Counted from the first letter of the stretch, positions 26,341 through 34,857 are shown. The stretch is 64,000 nt of DNA from Candidatus Formimonas warabiya (GCF_002777255.1 NZ_CP017634.1:5344903-5408902), one strand, 5' to 3'. Made by a program: numbers and translations. Notes: generated from the sequence alone by a model not told the origin.

Positions 26341-26769
26341 ATGAAACGGATAGGAAGGCTTGCCACTTTGCTTGTATTGGCCTCTGAAGAGGAACGGGAA
26401 AAAATGATGGAAAAAAGAAAAAAAGAGGGGTTACGCATCTGTATTGGAAAGGTGGGAACCATGCATGCGGAAAAAATAATTTCTGCCGTGATGACGGCAG
26501 CAAAGCGGGAAGAAATCTGGAACGGGGAAAGCTTTAAGGAGGAACATGCTCTTTACGCTGCCATTATGGAATCCCTGCATGGGATCTGCCGGGGACAGCT
26601 TATTTTTAATGAAGCACTGCGTACGGTTGGTCTCACTTTTTCTATTGTGAGAGGACAAATGCTGGAAGCTCCCGGCGATTGGGTTGCCGTATGTTTATAT
26701 GGGACCATTGGGCCCCCGATTAAAGGATTTGAACACGAAGTGCTTGGCCTGGGCATAAACCATATCTAA
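26341..26769 (+). CDS. hutP: HutP-family RNA-binding antiterminator
   Basis: 142 aa, HutP length and strongly HutP-like throughout: RIGRLATLLVL, CIGKVGTMHAEKI, EEHALYAAIMESLHGICRGQ, GDWVAVCLYGTIGPPIKG and the C-terminal EHEVLGLGINHI. HutP binds L-histidine and Mg2+, then UAG-rich RNA, to prevent terminator formation. From memory of the Bacillus protein, metal-binding His73 and His138 are kept (His69, His132 here) but His77 is replaced by Ala73. GGGAGGA precedes the ATG. No hut genes follow; instead two UAG-rich leaders with terminators lie downstream, at 26874 and 29211. Confidence 0.92.
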   Translation: MKRIGRLATLLVLASEEEREKMMEKRKKEGLRICIGKVGTMHAEKIISAVMTAAKREEIWNGESFKEEHALYAAIMESLHGICRGQLIFNEALRTVGLTFSIVRGQMLEAPGDWVAVCLYGTIGPPIKGFEHEVLGLGINHI

Positions 26770-26809
26770 ATACCATGGAGTTACGCTGGTTTAAAAAAAT
26801 AAAAAAATT

Positions 26810-26838
26810 TTAACAATAGAAGGAATTTTTAGTACAAT
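26810..26838 (+). promoter_or_regulatory. Promoter of the corrinoid methyltransferase operon
   Basis: TTAACA (26810-26815) and TACAAT (26833-26838) with a 17-bp spacer, 41 bases after the hutP stop. A transcript from here would begin near 26845 and carry the UAG element and terminator of leader 1. Confidence 0.6.
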
Positions 26839-26873
26839 ATAGAAAATAGATTATTAATGATACAATGGAAAAA

Positions 26874-26902
26874 GCCCATAGATGGTTAGCGAATTAGGGG
26901 GC
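26874..26902 (+). promoter_or_regulatory. HutP-type antiterminator element, leader 1
   Basis: Three UAG triplets (26879, 26887, 26895; 5-nt spacers) lie in the loop closed by GCCC (26874-26877) and GGGC (26899-26902). The closing GGGC is also the base of the terminator stem, so the two structures exclude each other. The element is near-identical to the one at 29211-29241. A further TAG-AAAA-TAG pair with the classical 4-nt spacer lies at 26840-26849. Confidence 0.65.
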
Positions 26903-26942
26903 ATGTTTAAGTTTTTGAAAAACTTAAACGTGCCCTTTTTTT
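26899..26942 (+). terminator. Leader terminator 1 (attenuator)
   Basis: GGGCATGTTTAAGTTTTT (26899-26916) pairs with the region ending AACTTAAACGTGCCC (26921-26935; one T-G wobble), followed by seven T. It precedes the corrinoid protein gene by 115 bases and would block the operon unless antiterminated. Confidence 0.88.
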
Positions 26943-27056
26943 GATGTGAAGAACGCATGAGAGGAAGGGGGATTGCAGGGGCAGAGGTGCTTTTTAATTA
27001 TGGGCGGCACAGATTTGTACGGCACAAAGAAGAAATTTAATGGAGGTGTTCAAAAA

Positions 27057-27692
27057 ATGGGAAGCAGGGAAAATTTAATTCAAGCCGTGATAGACGGCGA
27101 CCGGCAAGCTGCGGAAAATTTGGCAGAAGAAGTGGTAGCCGGTGGCGGGGACCTGAAAGAAGTGACAGAACGGCTGACGGATGCCATGAGAATGGTGGGG
27201 GAAAAATTTAATCGATTTGAGATTTTCCTCCCGGAAATGATGTTGGCTGCCGAGGCTATGACCAGAGCGATGAAAGTGATTGGCCCGAAGATGATGGTTG
27301 GGGCAGGTATTCAGAAAAAAGGCAAGGTCGTGATAGGGGCTCCATCCGGTGATATGCACGAGATTGGAAAAGATATCGTCATCACCGTATTAAAGGCAAG
27401 CGGATTTGAAATTGTCAACTTAGGGACCAATGTGGATGCTCTGGAATTTATCAAAAAGGCCCAGGAAACCAAGGCAGATATAATCGGAATTTCTACTTTG
27501 ATGACCACTACCATGCCCGGTGCGGGAGAAGTGATCGAATTATTAAAAGAAAAGGGGCTAAGGGATCAAATAAAAGTGATGGTTGGGGGAGCTCCCACTT
27601 CTCTGGAATGGGCTAAAGCTATAGGCGCCGACGGTTGGGCGGAAAATGCGTCTCAGGCGGTAAACCTGGCGGAACAGTTATTGAAAAAATAA
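27057..27692 (+). CDS. Corrinoid (methyl-carrier) protein, MtmC/MttC family
   Basis: 211 aa from the ATG at 27057 (GGAGGT 10 nt upstream); an upstream in-frame start would add a non-family tail. N-terminal helical cap domain (about 1-85), then the Rossmann-like B12 domain with the lower-ligand motif D99-x-H101-xx-G104 and the STLMTTTMP segment. It carries the methyl group on cob(I)alamin between a substrate methyltransferase and a methyl acceptor enzyme. 32 bases upstream of the MtmB-like gene: a classical C-then-B or B-C methyltransferase pair. The second methyltransferase (MtbA/MtgA type) and activase (RamA) are not in the window. Confidence 0.92.
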   Translation: MGSRENLIQAVIDGDRQAAENLAEEVVAGGGDLKEVTERLTDAMRMVGEKFNRFEIFLPEMMLAAEAMTRAMKVIGPKMMVGAGIQKKGKVVIGAPSGDMHEIGKDIVITVLKASGFEIVNLGTNVDALEFIKKAQETKADIIGISTLMTTTMPGAGEVIELLKEKGLRDQIKVMVGGAPTSLEWAKAIGADGWAENASQAVNLAEQLLKK

Positions 27693-27724
27693 AAAAACAA
27701 CAAAAATTGGGGGAGGTAGATCAG

Positions 27725-29101
27725 ATGGCATACAGAATGTGGGAAATCATGGAGCGAGCCCGAAAGGGCCCTTTTATGGAGCAGGAAGATTTCATCTACA
27801 ACCGGATTATTCCTAACATGCGGGAAGTAGTAAAGAAATATGGCATCAAGTATGATCCCGCTCATCCCATACCGGCCGATGATGACCTGGCGGACCGGGT
27901 GTGGCAGGCGGCCGTGGAGTTTTTCCTGAAGACGGGTGTCTATAACCAAGATACCCATAGAATCATTGAATGTACGGAACGTGAAGTAAAGGAGGCCCTG
28001 TACGCTGCTCCGGACCATTATCTGGTCGGGACGGGTAAAGAGGAGAGAACCTTTGGGCATCGTGAGGTGGAAGACCAAAGACCGCCTTTTGTGATCATGA
28101 GTCCGGACATTACCTATGATGAGCCGGACCATCTGGCCTCATGCCTGGCCTATTTAAAAGAGCCGTTAATGGATGGGATTTGTTCACCCCTGTTGGAAGA
28201 ATTTATGGGCATGAAAATCAGGGCAGGAAGTCCGGTGGAATTAGGCGGCTGTATCGAACATGCCATGAACTTGAGGCAGGCTGCCAAACTGGTGGGACGC
28301 CCCGGCATGTTTTTTGTCGCCGTGGGCACTGCCGAATCGGATATGGCCCAGATCGCCGTCAGTGATAACGACTGGGGAGTAAGAACGACGGATGGCCGCT
28401 TGGTGGGAACGATTACGGAAATGATGACCAATAATGCCATGTTGAATAAGGCGGCCCATTACCAGCAGTTCGGCTGCTTTGGCGGCAGTCTCACCGGGGC
28501 TATTTTTGGCGGATATGCCGGAGGCGCGGAAGGGACAGCCGTGCTGGAAACCGCATACCACCTCAAAGGCCTCATGGTGCACCAATGCCAGTTCCAGCAA
28601 AGTTTCCCCTTCCACCTGCAATATGGTTCCAATACGGGAAGGGAAATGCTGTGGGTTGTGAGCATCTTTTCCCAGGCCGTGGCGCGCAACAGTCATCTTG
28701 TTCAGGATTCCAACGGCTTTGCCAATGCCGGGCCGGGTACAGATATGCTCTATTATGAAACGGCGGCCCATGCTCTGGCCAGTACCGTATCGGGAAACAA
28801 TCTGTGGGAAATGGCGCCTGCCCGAAACAAACATCACAATAGAGGAACCCCCTTAGAGTGCCGTTTGGCGGCGGAAGTGGGTCATGCTGTGGCGCGGCAA
28901 GGGATGACCAGAGCACAAGCCAATGAGATTGCCCAGAAATTGCTGGCGAAGTATGAAGAGCAAATTTCCACGGCCCCCATGGGAAAAACATTCCAGGAAA
29001 TGTATGATGTGAGAAGGGCCGTGGCTAAACCTGAGTTTGAAGATCAATATTACAGGATTAAAGAAGAAATTGCCGGCATGGGCATCCAGTTTATCTATTG
29101 A
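27725..29101 (+). CDS. Pyrrolysine-free homologue of monomethylamine:corrinoid methyltransferase MtmB
   Basis: 458 aa from the ATG at 27725 (GGGGGAGGT upstream), the same length as methanogen MtmB. Resemblance to MtmB (not MttB) is seen in YNQDTHRIIECTEREV, GRPGMFFVAVGTAESD, FGGYAGGAEGTAV, QYGSNTGREML, AGPGTDMLY and the end STAPMGKTFQEMYDV. MtmB has an in-frame amber codon read as pyrrolysine in AGRPGM-GV-Pyl-GPETS; here the frame is open throughout and the aligned position is probably Val200. Without the pyrrolysine imine chemistry, methylamine itself is an unlikely substrate; another N-methyl compound is probable. Encoded with a corrinoid protein behind a HutP-type leader. Confidence 0.9.
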   Translation: MAYRMWEIMERARKGPFMEQEDFIYNRIIPNMREVVKKYGIKYDPAHPIPADDDLADRVWQAAVEFFLKTGVYNQDTHRIIECTEREVKEALYAAPDHYLVGTGKEERTFGHREVEDQRPPFVIMSPDITYDEPDHLASCLAYLKEPLMDGICSPLLEEFMGMKIRAGSPVELGGCIEHAMNLRQAAKLVGRPGMFFVAVGTAESDMAQIAVSDNDWGVRTTDGRLVGTITEMMTNNAMLNKAAHYQQFGCFGGSLTGAIFGGYAGGAEGTAVLETAYHLKGLMVHQCQFQQSFPFHLQYGSNTGREMLWVVSIFSQAVARNSHLVQDSNGFANAGPGTDMLYYETAAHALASTVSGNNLWEMAPARNKHHNRGTPLECRLAAEVGHAVARQGMTRAQANEIAQKLLAKYEEQISTAPMGKTFQEMYDVRRAVAKPEFEDQYYRIKEEIAGMGIQFIY

Positions 29102-29210
29102 TAAGAAAATTTTCTGAAAAATTTTTAATCTTTAAAGGAATTATTTGCCAGATATAGAAATAACTATATTTATAAATCATAACTTTAATTCAAAGCATGA
29201 TGCAAGGGAT

Positions 29211-29241
29211 TAGGCCCATAGTTATTAGTGGATTAGGGGGC
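29211..29241 (+). promoter_or_regulatory. HutP-type antiterminator element, leader 2
   Basis: Four UAG triplets (29211, 29219, 29226, 29234; spacers 5, 4, 5 nt), the last three within a loop closed by GCCC (29214-29217) and GGGC (29238-29241). Aligned with 26874-26902 it keeps GCCCATAG, TTAG/TTAG positions and ATTAGGGGGC with a single-base length difference, although the sequences around it are unrelated. Confidence 0.65.
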
Positions 29242-29273
29242 TGAACTGAAGAAATTCAGAACAGCCTCTTTTT
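29237..29273 (+). terminator. Leader terminator 2 (attenuator)
   Basis: GGGGCTG-AA-CTG (29237-29248) pairs with CAG-AA-CAGCCTC (29257-29268) with a 2x2 internal loop, then five T. Located after the MtmB-like stop and 39 bases before the oxidase ATG, so it separates the two halves of the cluster. Confidence 0.75.
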
Positions 29274-29311
29274 GTTTCCTTCATTGAACAATAAGGTGGG
29301 GAGGGAGAGGG

Positions 29312-30709
29312 ATGACACCGGAAATTCTTGCTCAAATCCGGAAAATTGTCGGGATGGATTATGTTTTTACGGAAAAGGAAGATTTATTCTGTTATACCTA
29401 TGACGGCAGTTTTGTCCTTGACCGGCCTAAACTGCCGGGAGTCGTGGTGATGCCGGGAAATACGGAGGAGACTTCCCGGATCATGAAACTGGCCCATACC
29501 TACGGAATACCGGTGGTGCCGCGGGGAGCAGGGAGTAATTTAAGCGGGGGGAGTTTATCGGAGCAAGCCTGTATTGTCATGCAGATGACCAGGATGAACC
29601 GGATCCTCAACATGGACCGGCGCAACATGACGGCTGTCGTGGAAAGCGGAGTGATTACCGGAACCTTTCAGGAGGAAGTAGCCAAAATGGGCCTTTTTTA
29701 CCCGCCCGATCCATCCAGCTTAGCATTCTCCACCATGGGAGGAAATGTAGCCGAGTGTGCCGGCGGTCCGAGAGGTGTCAAATATGGGGTGACCCGGGAC
29801 TACGTCCTGGGGCTGGAGGTGGTTCTGGCGGACGGCAGTGTGATTAAAACCGGTTCCGCCACCATGAAATGTGTTGCCGGCTATGATTTGACAAAGCTAT
29901 TTACCGGATCTGAAGGCACTCTGGGCGTCGTGACCCAAATCACGGTGAAATTGTTGCCCATGCCTCAAGCCAGGCAGACTGTACTGGCTTCTTTTTCCAA
30001 TCTAGACCAGACTGCGGAAACAGTGGTGGAAATTCTTTCCCGGGGAATTATCCCGTCTGCCCTGGAATTAATGGATCAAGTTTATATTCAAAACATTGAG
30101 AGTTTCATGCCTTCAGGGCTTCCTTTAGATGCGGAAGCGGTTCTCTTAATAGAAGTCGATGGCCCGAAAAGCTCTCTGGACGAACAAATCAGTGAGATTG
30201 CAAAGATTTGCCGGAACCAGGGCGCGATGCACATCCGGTGCGCCAGTTCCCAGGAAGAACGGGAGAAACTTTGGGCCGCAAGGAGAGGGGCCTACGGAGC
30301 AATAGCAAGGAATTATCCTACCATTATCTCGGAGGATGTGACCGTGCCCAGGGATAAAATTCCGGAAGCAGTACGCCGGGTGCGGAAAATTGCCGAGACC
30401 TTTCAACTCACCATTGCCATCATCGCCCATGCCGGTGACGGGAATTTCCATGCCAGTATCCTTACCGATGAAAAGAATAGCACAGAAATGGCCAGGATTC
30501 AGCAGGCCCTCCCGGAATTGTTCAAAGCGGCCCTGGAGCTGGGGGGGACGATTACCGGAGAACATGGCGTGGGCCTTACCAAAGCCCCTTATCTCCCCTG
30601 GGAAACAGGTGCCGGGGGAATGCACGTCATGAAAGCTATCAAAGATGCCTTGGATCCCAAAAACATTCTCAATCCGGGAAAAATGTTTGGGAACAGGAGC
30701 TGGTCATGA
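29312..30709 (+). CDS. GlcD-type FAD-linked 2-hydroxyacid oxidase/dehydrogenase subunit
   Basis: 465 aa. N-terminal PCMH FAD-binding domain (VPRGAGSNLSGG and GGNVAECAGGPRGVKYG) and C-terminal FAD-oxidase domain ending EHGVGLTKAPYL and DPKNILNPGKMF, as in glycolate oxidase GlcD and D-lactate dehydrogenases. GGGGAGGGAGAGG precedes the ATG. The stop overlaps the start of the GlcF-like gene. In this context it could oxidise a 2-hydroxyacid such as imidazole-lactate; this is inference from HutP and the aminotransferase. Confidence 0.9.
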   Translation: MTPEILAQIRKIVGMDYVFTEKEDLFCYTYDGSFVLDRPKLPGVVVMPGNTEETSRIMKLAHTYGIPVVPRGAGSNLSGGSLSEQACIVMQMTRMNRILNMDRRNMTAVVESGVITGTFQEEVAKMGLFYPPDPSSLAFSTMGGNVAECAGGPRGVKYGVTRDYVLGLEVVLADGSVIKTGSATMKCVAGYDLTKLFTGSEGTLGVVTQITVKLLPMPQARQTVLASFSNLDQTAETVVEILSRGIIPSALELMDQVYIQNIESFMPSGLPLDAEAVLLIEVDGPKSSLDEQISEIAKICRNQGAMHIRCASSQEEREKLWAARRGAYGAIARNYPTIISEDVTVPRDKIPEAVRRVRKIAETFQLTIAIIAHAGDGNFHASILTDEKNSTEMARIQQALPELFKAALELGGTITGEHGVGLTKAPYLPWETGAGGMHVMKAIKDALDPKNILNPGKMFGNRSWS

Positions 30710-31974
30710 TGGACAGCAAAGATGTAGACGAAATGTTGAAAAAATGCAACAGGTGCGGGGCCTGTCAGTCTGTATGTCCGGTCTATGCGGAACTGGGAGT
30801 GGAATCAGGATTGGCCCGGGGTAAAATCCAACTGGTCAGAGGGCTTAAGCAGGGTGAACTAGTCTGGTCCCCAGGCATCGCCAAAAGAATGGATCTCTGT
30901 CTCCAGTGCAAACGCTGCACCGTAAACTGTCCTGGAGGAACCGAGGGAGATGCCTTGATTCGCTGGGGAAGAGCAGAAGCGCAAAAAAAAGTAGGGGTTC
31001 CTTTTCTCTATAAGCTGATTGCCCGCTTTTTACTGCCCAGACGTGAGATTTTTACTTCCGCATTGACCATGGGCAAATTCGGCCAGAAGATCCTTTTTCG
31101 TCCCGGGCCTAACGGGCAGGGTCAACTGCCCCGGATTCCCCTGGGATTGGATCAAAGAAGGGTAATCGGCACCCTGGCCTCTCAAACATTGAAACAAAGA
31201 CTGCCCCAAGTGAATCCGGTGCCGTCGCCGGTGCTGAAAGTGGTCTATTTCAGCGGTTGCATGGCCAATTATCTCTATCCCCAGGTGGGGGAAGCACTGG
31301 TCCGGGTCTTAAATCAAAACAGGGTGGAGGTGGTTGTGCCCAAATTGCAGCATTGCTGCGGGATGCCGGTATATTCCTCCGGAGACTTTGAGACCGCCCG
31401 GATCATGGCCCAAGAAAACATCAAAGTGCTGGCCGGCGTGGCGGCCGATGCAATTGTAGTATCCTGCGGCTCCTGTGGTTTGGCCCTGAAAGAGCATTAT
31501 CCGGAGCTTTGGGCAGATGGTTCCGAACTGAGGGAAAAAGCCCGCCAAGTAGGGGAAAAGGTAAAAGATATCACAGAATTAGTGGCTTTATTGGATTTCA
31601 CAAAAGGATTGGGACGGCTGGATGGCAAGGTCACTTACCATGACCCCTGCCATTTGAGGAACGGCATGAAGGTGGCCCGGCAGCCCCGGGGCATCTTGAA
31701 AAGTATCCCGGGGTTAACCTTTATCGAAACCCAGCAAGGACATTGCTGCGGATCAGGCGGATCTTTCAGTTTAAAACACTATGATTTATCGGCCAAAATT
31801 ACGGACTGCTGCCAGGAAGAGTTGTCCCGTACCGGGGCCGAGATCGTGGCTACCGGTTGCCTGGCGTGCAGGATGCAGTTGGAAGATGGGATCGCGCAAA
31901 AAGGAATAAACCTTCAAGTTAGACATACCGTGGAACTCTTGGATCATTCCTATCGGGGGAAAAGTATTCTGTGA
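30706..31974 (+). CDS. GlcF-type iron-sulfur subunit with two CCG domains
   Basis: 422 aa. Two [4Fe-4S] motifs near the N-terminus (CNRCGACQSVCPVY and CLQCKRCTVNCPGG) and two cysteine-rich CCG domains (HCCGMPVYSSGD and HCCGSGGSFSL) of the type in GlcF, LutA and heterodisulfide reductase HdrB/D. It passes electrons from the GlcD-like subunit to quinone or another carrier. Overlaps the upstream gene by 4 bases (start ATGATG, either codon). Confidence 0.9.
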   Translation: MMDSKDVDEMLKKCNRCGACQSVCPVYAELGVESGLARGKIQLVRGLKQGELVWSPGIAKRMDLCLQCKRCTVNCPGGTEGDALIRWGRAEAQKKVGVPFLYKLIARFLLPRREIFTSALTMGKFGQKILFRPGPNGQGQLPRIPLGLDQRRVIGTLASQTLKQRLPQVNPVPSPVLKVVYFSGCMANYLYPQVGEALVRVLNQNRVEVVVPKLQHCCGMPVYSSGDFETARIMAQENIKVLAGVAADAIVVSCGSCGLALKEHYPELWADGSELREKARQVGEKVKDITELVALLDFTKGLGRLDGKVTYHDPCHLRNGMKVARQPRGILKSIPGLTFIETQQGHCCGSGGSFSLKHYDLSAKITDCCQEELSRTGAEIVATGCLACRMQLEDGIAQKGINLQVRHTVELLDHSYRGKSIL

Positions 31975-32154
31975 AAGGAGGGTAGCAAAGCCCGGGACGA
32001 TTGGCATATGGCGTCAAAATCCGGAAAGGAGGGAGGGGTGAAATAGTTTTTCACAAAAAGATGCAGTGAATAAAAAAGAAAGACCTAGAGAAAGATGAAT
32101 CCCAAGAATTAGGTGCAGAATAAAAAATACAAAAAAGGAAAGAGGGGCTATTGA

Positions 32155-33657
32155 ATGGAGAAAAATGTAAGACCATCCTTTGGTATTGCTCTATTTATAT
32201 TCCTTGCCATTATCGCCACGCTTTCTATCGGCATGTTTGTCCTCAAGGTTGACTTGCATCCCCTGCTGATCATTTGTATCCTTTTTACCGCCCTTATTTG
32301 CATGAAAGTAGGCTTTACCTGGGAGAATGTAGAATTGGCCTTGTGCAACGGCATTAACCGCGCCATGACCTCCATGTTTATCTTCATTCTGATCGGCATG
32401 CTCATTGGTTCCTGGACCCAGTCCGGCACCATTCCCGGCCTGGTATACTATGGGTTAGGCTTATTATCCCCCCAATTTTTCTTACCGGCAGGCTTTATTG
32501 TTTGTTCCATCATGTCTTTTGCCACAGGCACCTGCTGGGGTACCGGAGGTACCCTGGGTGTGGCGCTGCTTGGTATGGGCGCCGGCATGGGCATGCCCTT
32601 GCCTCTGGTCGCCGGGATGGTGATTTCCGGGGCATATTTCGGTGATAAAATGTCCCCCGTTTCCGATACCAACAACCTTTCCACCGTCAACAGCGGGGCC
32701 AACATTTACGGCCACATTGCTTCCATGGCCCGTACCGCCATCCCCACCTTCATCATCAGCCTGGCCCTTTATTCTATTATTGGCATCAGTTATGCCGGCG
32801 CCAGCTATAATGCTGCTGATGTGGAAGCTATCCGCAGCACCATTGCGGGAAAATTCCATATTAACATCGCTATTTTGCTTCCCCTGGTGGTCCTTCTGAT
32901 TGTTTCTTTCTTGAAGGTGGCTCCGGTTCCCGCCCTGTTTTCCGGGGTCGTGGCAGGCAATATCATTGCCGCACTTGTTCAGGGCACTTCCCTGCACGAT
33001 ATTCTCACCTGCCTGAATTACGGCTTTTCCAGTGAAACCGGCAATGCAGTGGTGGATAAAATCGTCAATAACGGGGGCATTCAGGATATGATGTGGACCT
33101 TTTCCCTTGCCTTCATTGCCGTTACTTTGGGCGGTTTATTGGACGATATGAAAATTCTCGAGGTACTCATCGAAAAGGTGGTAGTGAAGATCAAGTCCCA
33201 GTTTTCCTTGGTTACCACCACCATTTTTTCCTCGATCATCAGCAATGCCGCTATGGGTGAAAACTATCTCTCCTCCATCATCAACAGCCGCCTCTGGGGG
33301 AGAGCCTACGACAAGCTGGGCATGCAGCGCCGCATGCTTTCCCGCTGTGTGGAAGAAGGCGCTAACCTTACCTCAGCCCTGATCCCCTGGACAACGGCCG
33401 GGGCATTTTTCTACGGGGCCTTCAAAATCAACCCCTTTGTATACGCGCCCTATGCTTTCTCCAATTATATCTGCTTCTTGATGACCATCGTCCTGGCCTT
33501 TTTCGGCATTGCCATCGTCAAGGTCCCCGCAGAAGGGAAAAAGGACCGTTTCTACGAAATGGAGCAGGCCAACCTGCACAGGGCTGTCGCCTCAGGGGAC
33601 ATCAAGTTTAATCCCCGCGAAATCGAGCAAACTCCCCACGGGGACGTCACTGCTTAA
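32155..33657 (+). CDS. NhaC-family Na+ antiporter
   Basis: 500 aa, about 12 helices. SFATGTCWGTGGTLGVALLG, GAYFGDKMSPVSDTNNL and SNAAMGENYLSS are NhaC-family signatures. The family includes Na+/H+ antiporters and Na+-coupled malate/lactate exchangers, so it may move the organic substrate or product of this cluster rather than only protons. AGGAAAGAGGGG lies upstream. The gene uses noticeably more C-ending codons (ATC, ACC, GCC, TTC) than its neighbours. 31975-32154 upstream holds no gene that I can support. Confidence 0.88.
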   Translation: MEKNVRPSFGIALFIFLAIIATLSIGMFVLKVDLHPLLIICILFTALICMKVGFTWENVELALCNGINRAMTSMFIFILIGMLIGSWTQSGTIPGLVYYGLGLLSPQFFLPAGFIVCSIMSFATGTCWGTGGTLGVALLGMGAGMGMPLPLVAGMVISGAYFGDKMSPVSDTNNLSTVNSGANIYGHIASMARTAIPTFIISLALYSIIGISYAGASYNAADVEAIRSTIAGKFHINIAILLPLVVLLIVSFLKVAPVPALFSGVVAGNIIAALVQGTSLHDILTCLNYGFSSETGNAVVDKIVNNGGIQDMMWTFSLAFIAVTLGGLLDDMKILEVLIEKVVVKIKSQFSLVTTTIFSSIISNAAMGENYLSSIINSRLWGRAYDKLGMQRRMLSRCVEEGANLTSALIPWTTAGAFFYGAFKINPFVYAPYAFSNYICFLMTIVLAFFGIAIVKVPAEGKKDRFYEMEQANLHRAVASGDIKFNPREIEQTPHGDVTA

Positions 33658-33741
33658 AATCATCTTTTGGGCTGAGGCAGGAAGGAATGGGTGAGTGGTG
33701 CCAAAAGGGGAGCAAGTTCTTCATGTGAGAGGGGGAAATCC

Positions 33742-34857
33742 ATGAAAAGAATAGAGAAGAAAGCTTTAGCCAGGCGAGGCATTGATGGATTAGCCGCCTA
33801 TGTACCAGGCAAGCCTGTAGAAGAAGCAATAAGAGAGTATGGTCTAAAGGAGATGATCAGGCTGGCGTCCAACGAAAACCCTTTGGGTACGTCGCCCAAG
33901 GCACTCGAGGCCATGAAGCAGGCGCTGGATGACGCTTACCTGTATCCGGAAGGCAGCAGTACGGAATTGAGGAGAAAAGTCGCCGCTACCTTTGGCATAG
34001 AAGCGGATATGGTGATCTTCGGCAACGGGGCGGACAATATCCTTTTGATGATTGCTCAGGCTTTTATCGATGAGGACGATGAGGTGATCGTAGGAGATCC
34101 CACCTTTTCCGTATATGAAACCGTGACGCGAATCATGGGGGGAAGGGTGGTCAAAGTACCCTTGCGTGATTTTACCTATGATTTATCCGCGATTGTCCGC
34201 AAAATTACGCCCCAAACGAAACTGATTTTTGTGTGCAATCCCAATAATCCTACCGGGTCATTGGTTACAGAAAAAGAGGTGGCCCAGTTTATGGACCAGG
34301 TGCCTGCCCATTGCGTGGTGGTTTTTGATGAAGCCTATGCGGAATTCGTGCAAGAAAGAAATTACCCGCAAACGATCCGATATATCCATCACCAAAAAAA
34401 TGTGCTCATGGTACGGACTTTGTCCAAAATATTTGGTCTGGCAGGGGTACGGATCGGGTATGCGCTAGGGCCCCAAAAACTGATAAATGTTTTATGTAAA
34501 GTAGCGGAGCCTTTTCCGGTTAATCGGGTAGCCCAGGCCGGGGGTCTGGCCGCTCTTGACGATGGGGAATTTGTTAAACGAGTTTTAGAAGTAAATGAAG
34601 AAGGAAAGCATTACCTGTATGAACAGTTTTCCCAATTGGGCATGTCCTACGTTCCCTCGCATACGAACTTTGTTTTTGTGCATCTGGGCATGGACGGAAA
34701 ACTTGCTTTCCAAAAGCTGTGGGAAAAAGGCATTGTCATTCGTCCGGGAGATATCTGGAATCTGCCGGAATTTTCCCGGATTACCATCGGAACGGCGGAA
34801 CAAAATGAAAAATTGGTAAAAGCGCTGGCAATGATCAAAAAAGAAAATGCATCCTAG
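33742..34857 (+). CDS. HisC-type aminotransferase
   Basis: 371 aa from the ATG at 33742 (GAGGGGG upstream). Fold-type I aminotransferase of the histidinol-phosphate group: RLASNENPLGTSPKA, FGNGADNILLMIA, CNPNNPTGSL, VVFDEAYAEF and the PLP lysine K229 in TLSKIFGLAGVRIGYALG. No other his biosynthetic gene is adjacent, so it may instead transaminate histidine or another aromatic amino acid to the oxoacid. Last gene of the HutP cluster; a strong terminator follows. Confidence 0.88.
   Translation: MKRIEKKALARRGIDGLAAYVPGKPVEEAIREYGLKEMIRLASNENPLGTSPKALEAMKQALDDAYLYPEGSSTELRRKVAATFGIEADMVIFGNGADNILLMIAQAFIDEDDEVIVGDPTFSVYETVTRIMGGRVVKVPLRDFTYDLSAIVRKITPQTKLIFVCNPNNPTGSLVTEKEVAQFMDQVPAHCVVVFDEAYAEFVQERNYPQTIRYIHHQKNVLMVRTLSKIFGLAGVRIGYALGPQKLINVLCKVAEPFPVNRVAQAGGLAALDDGEFVKRVLEVNEEGKHYLYEQFSQLGMSYVPSHTNFVFVHLGMDGKLAFQKLWEKGIVIRPGDIWNLPEFSRITIGTAEQNEKLVKALAMIKKENAS

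Noticed and set aside
27725..29101. Possible pyrrolysine (amber) codon in the MtmB homologue
   Set aside because: The frame is continuous from start to stop with no internal TAG, so no pyrrolysine is encoded.
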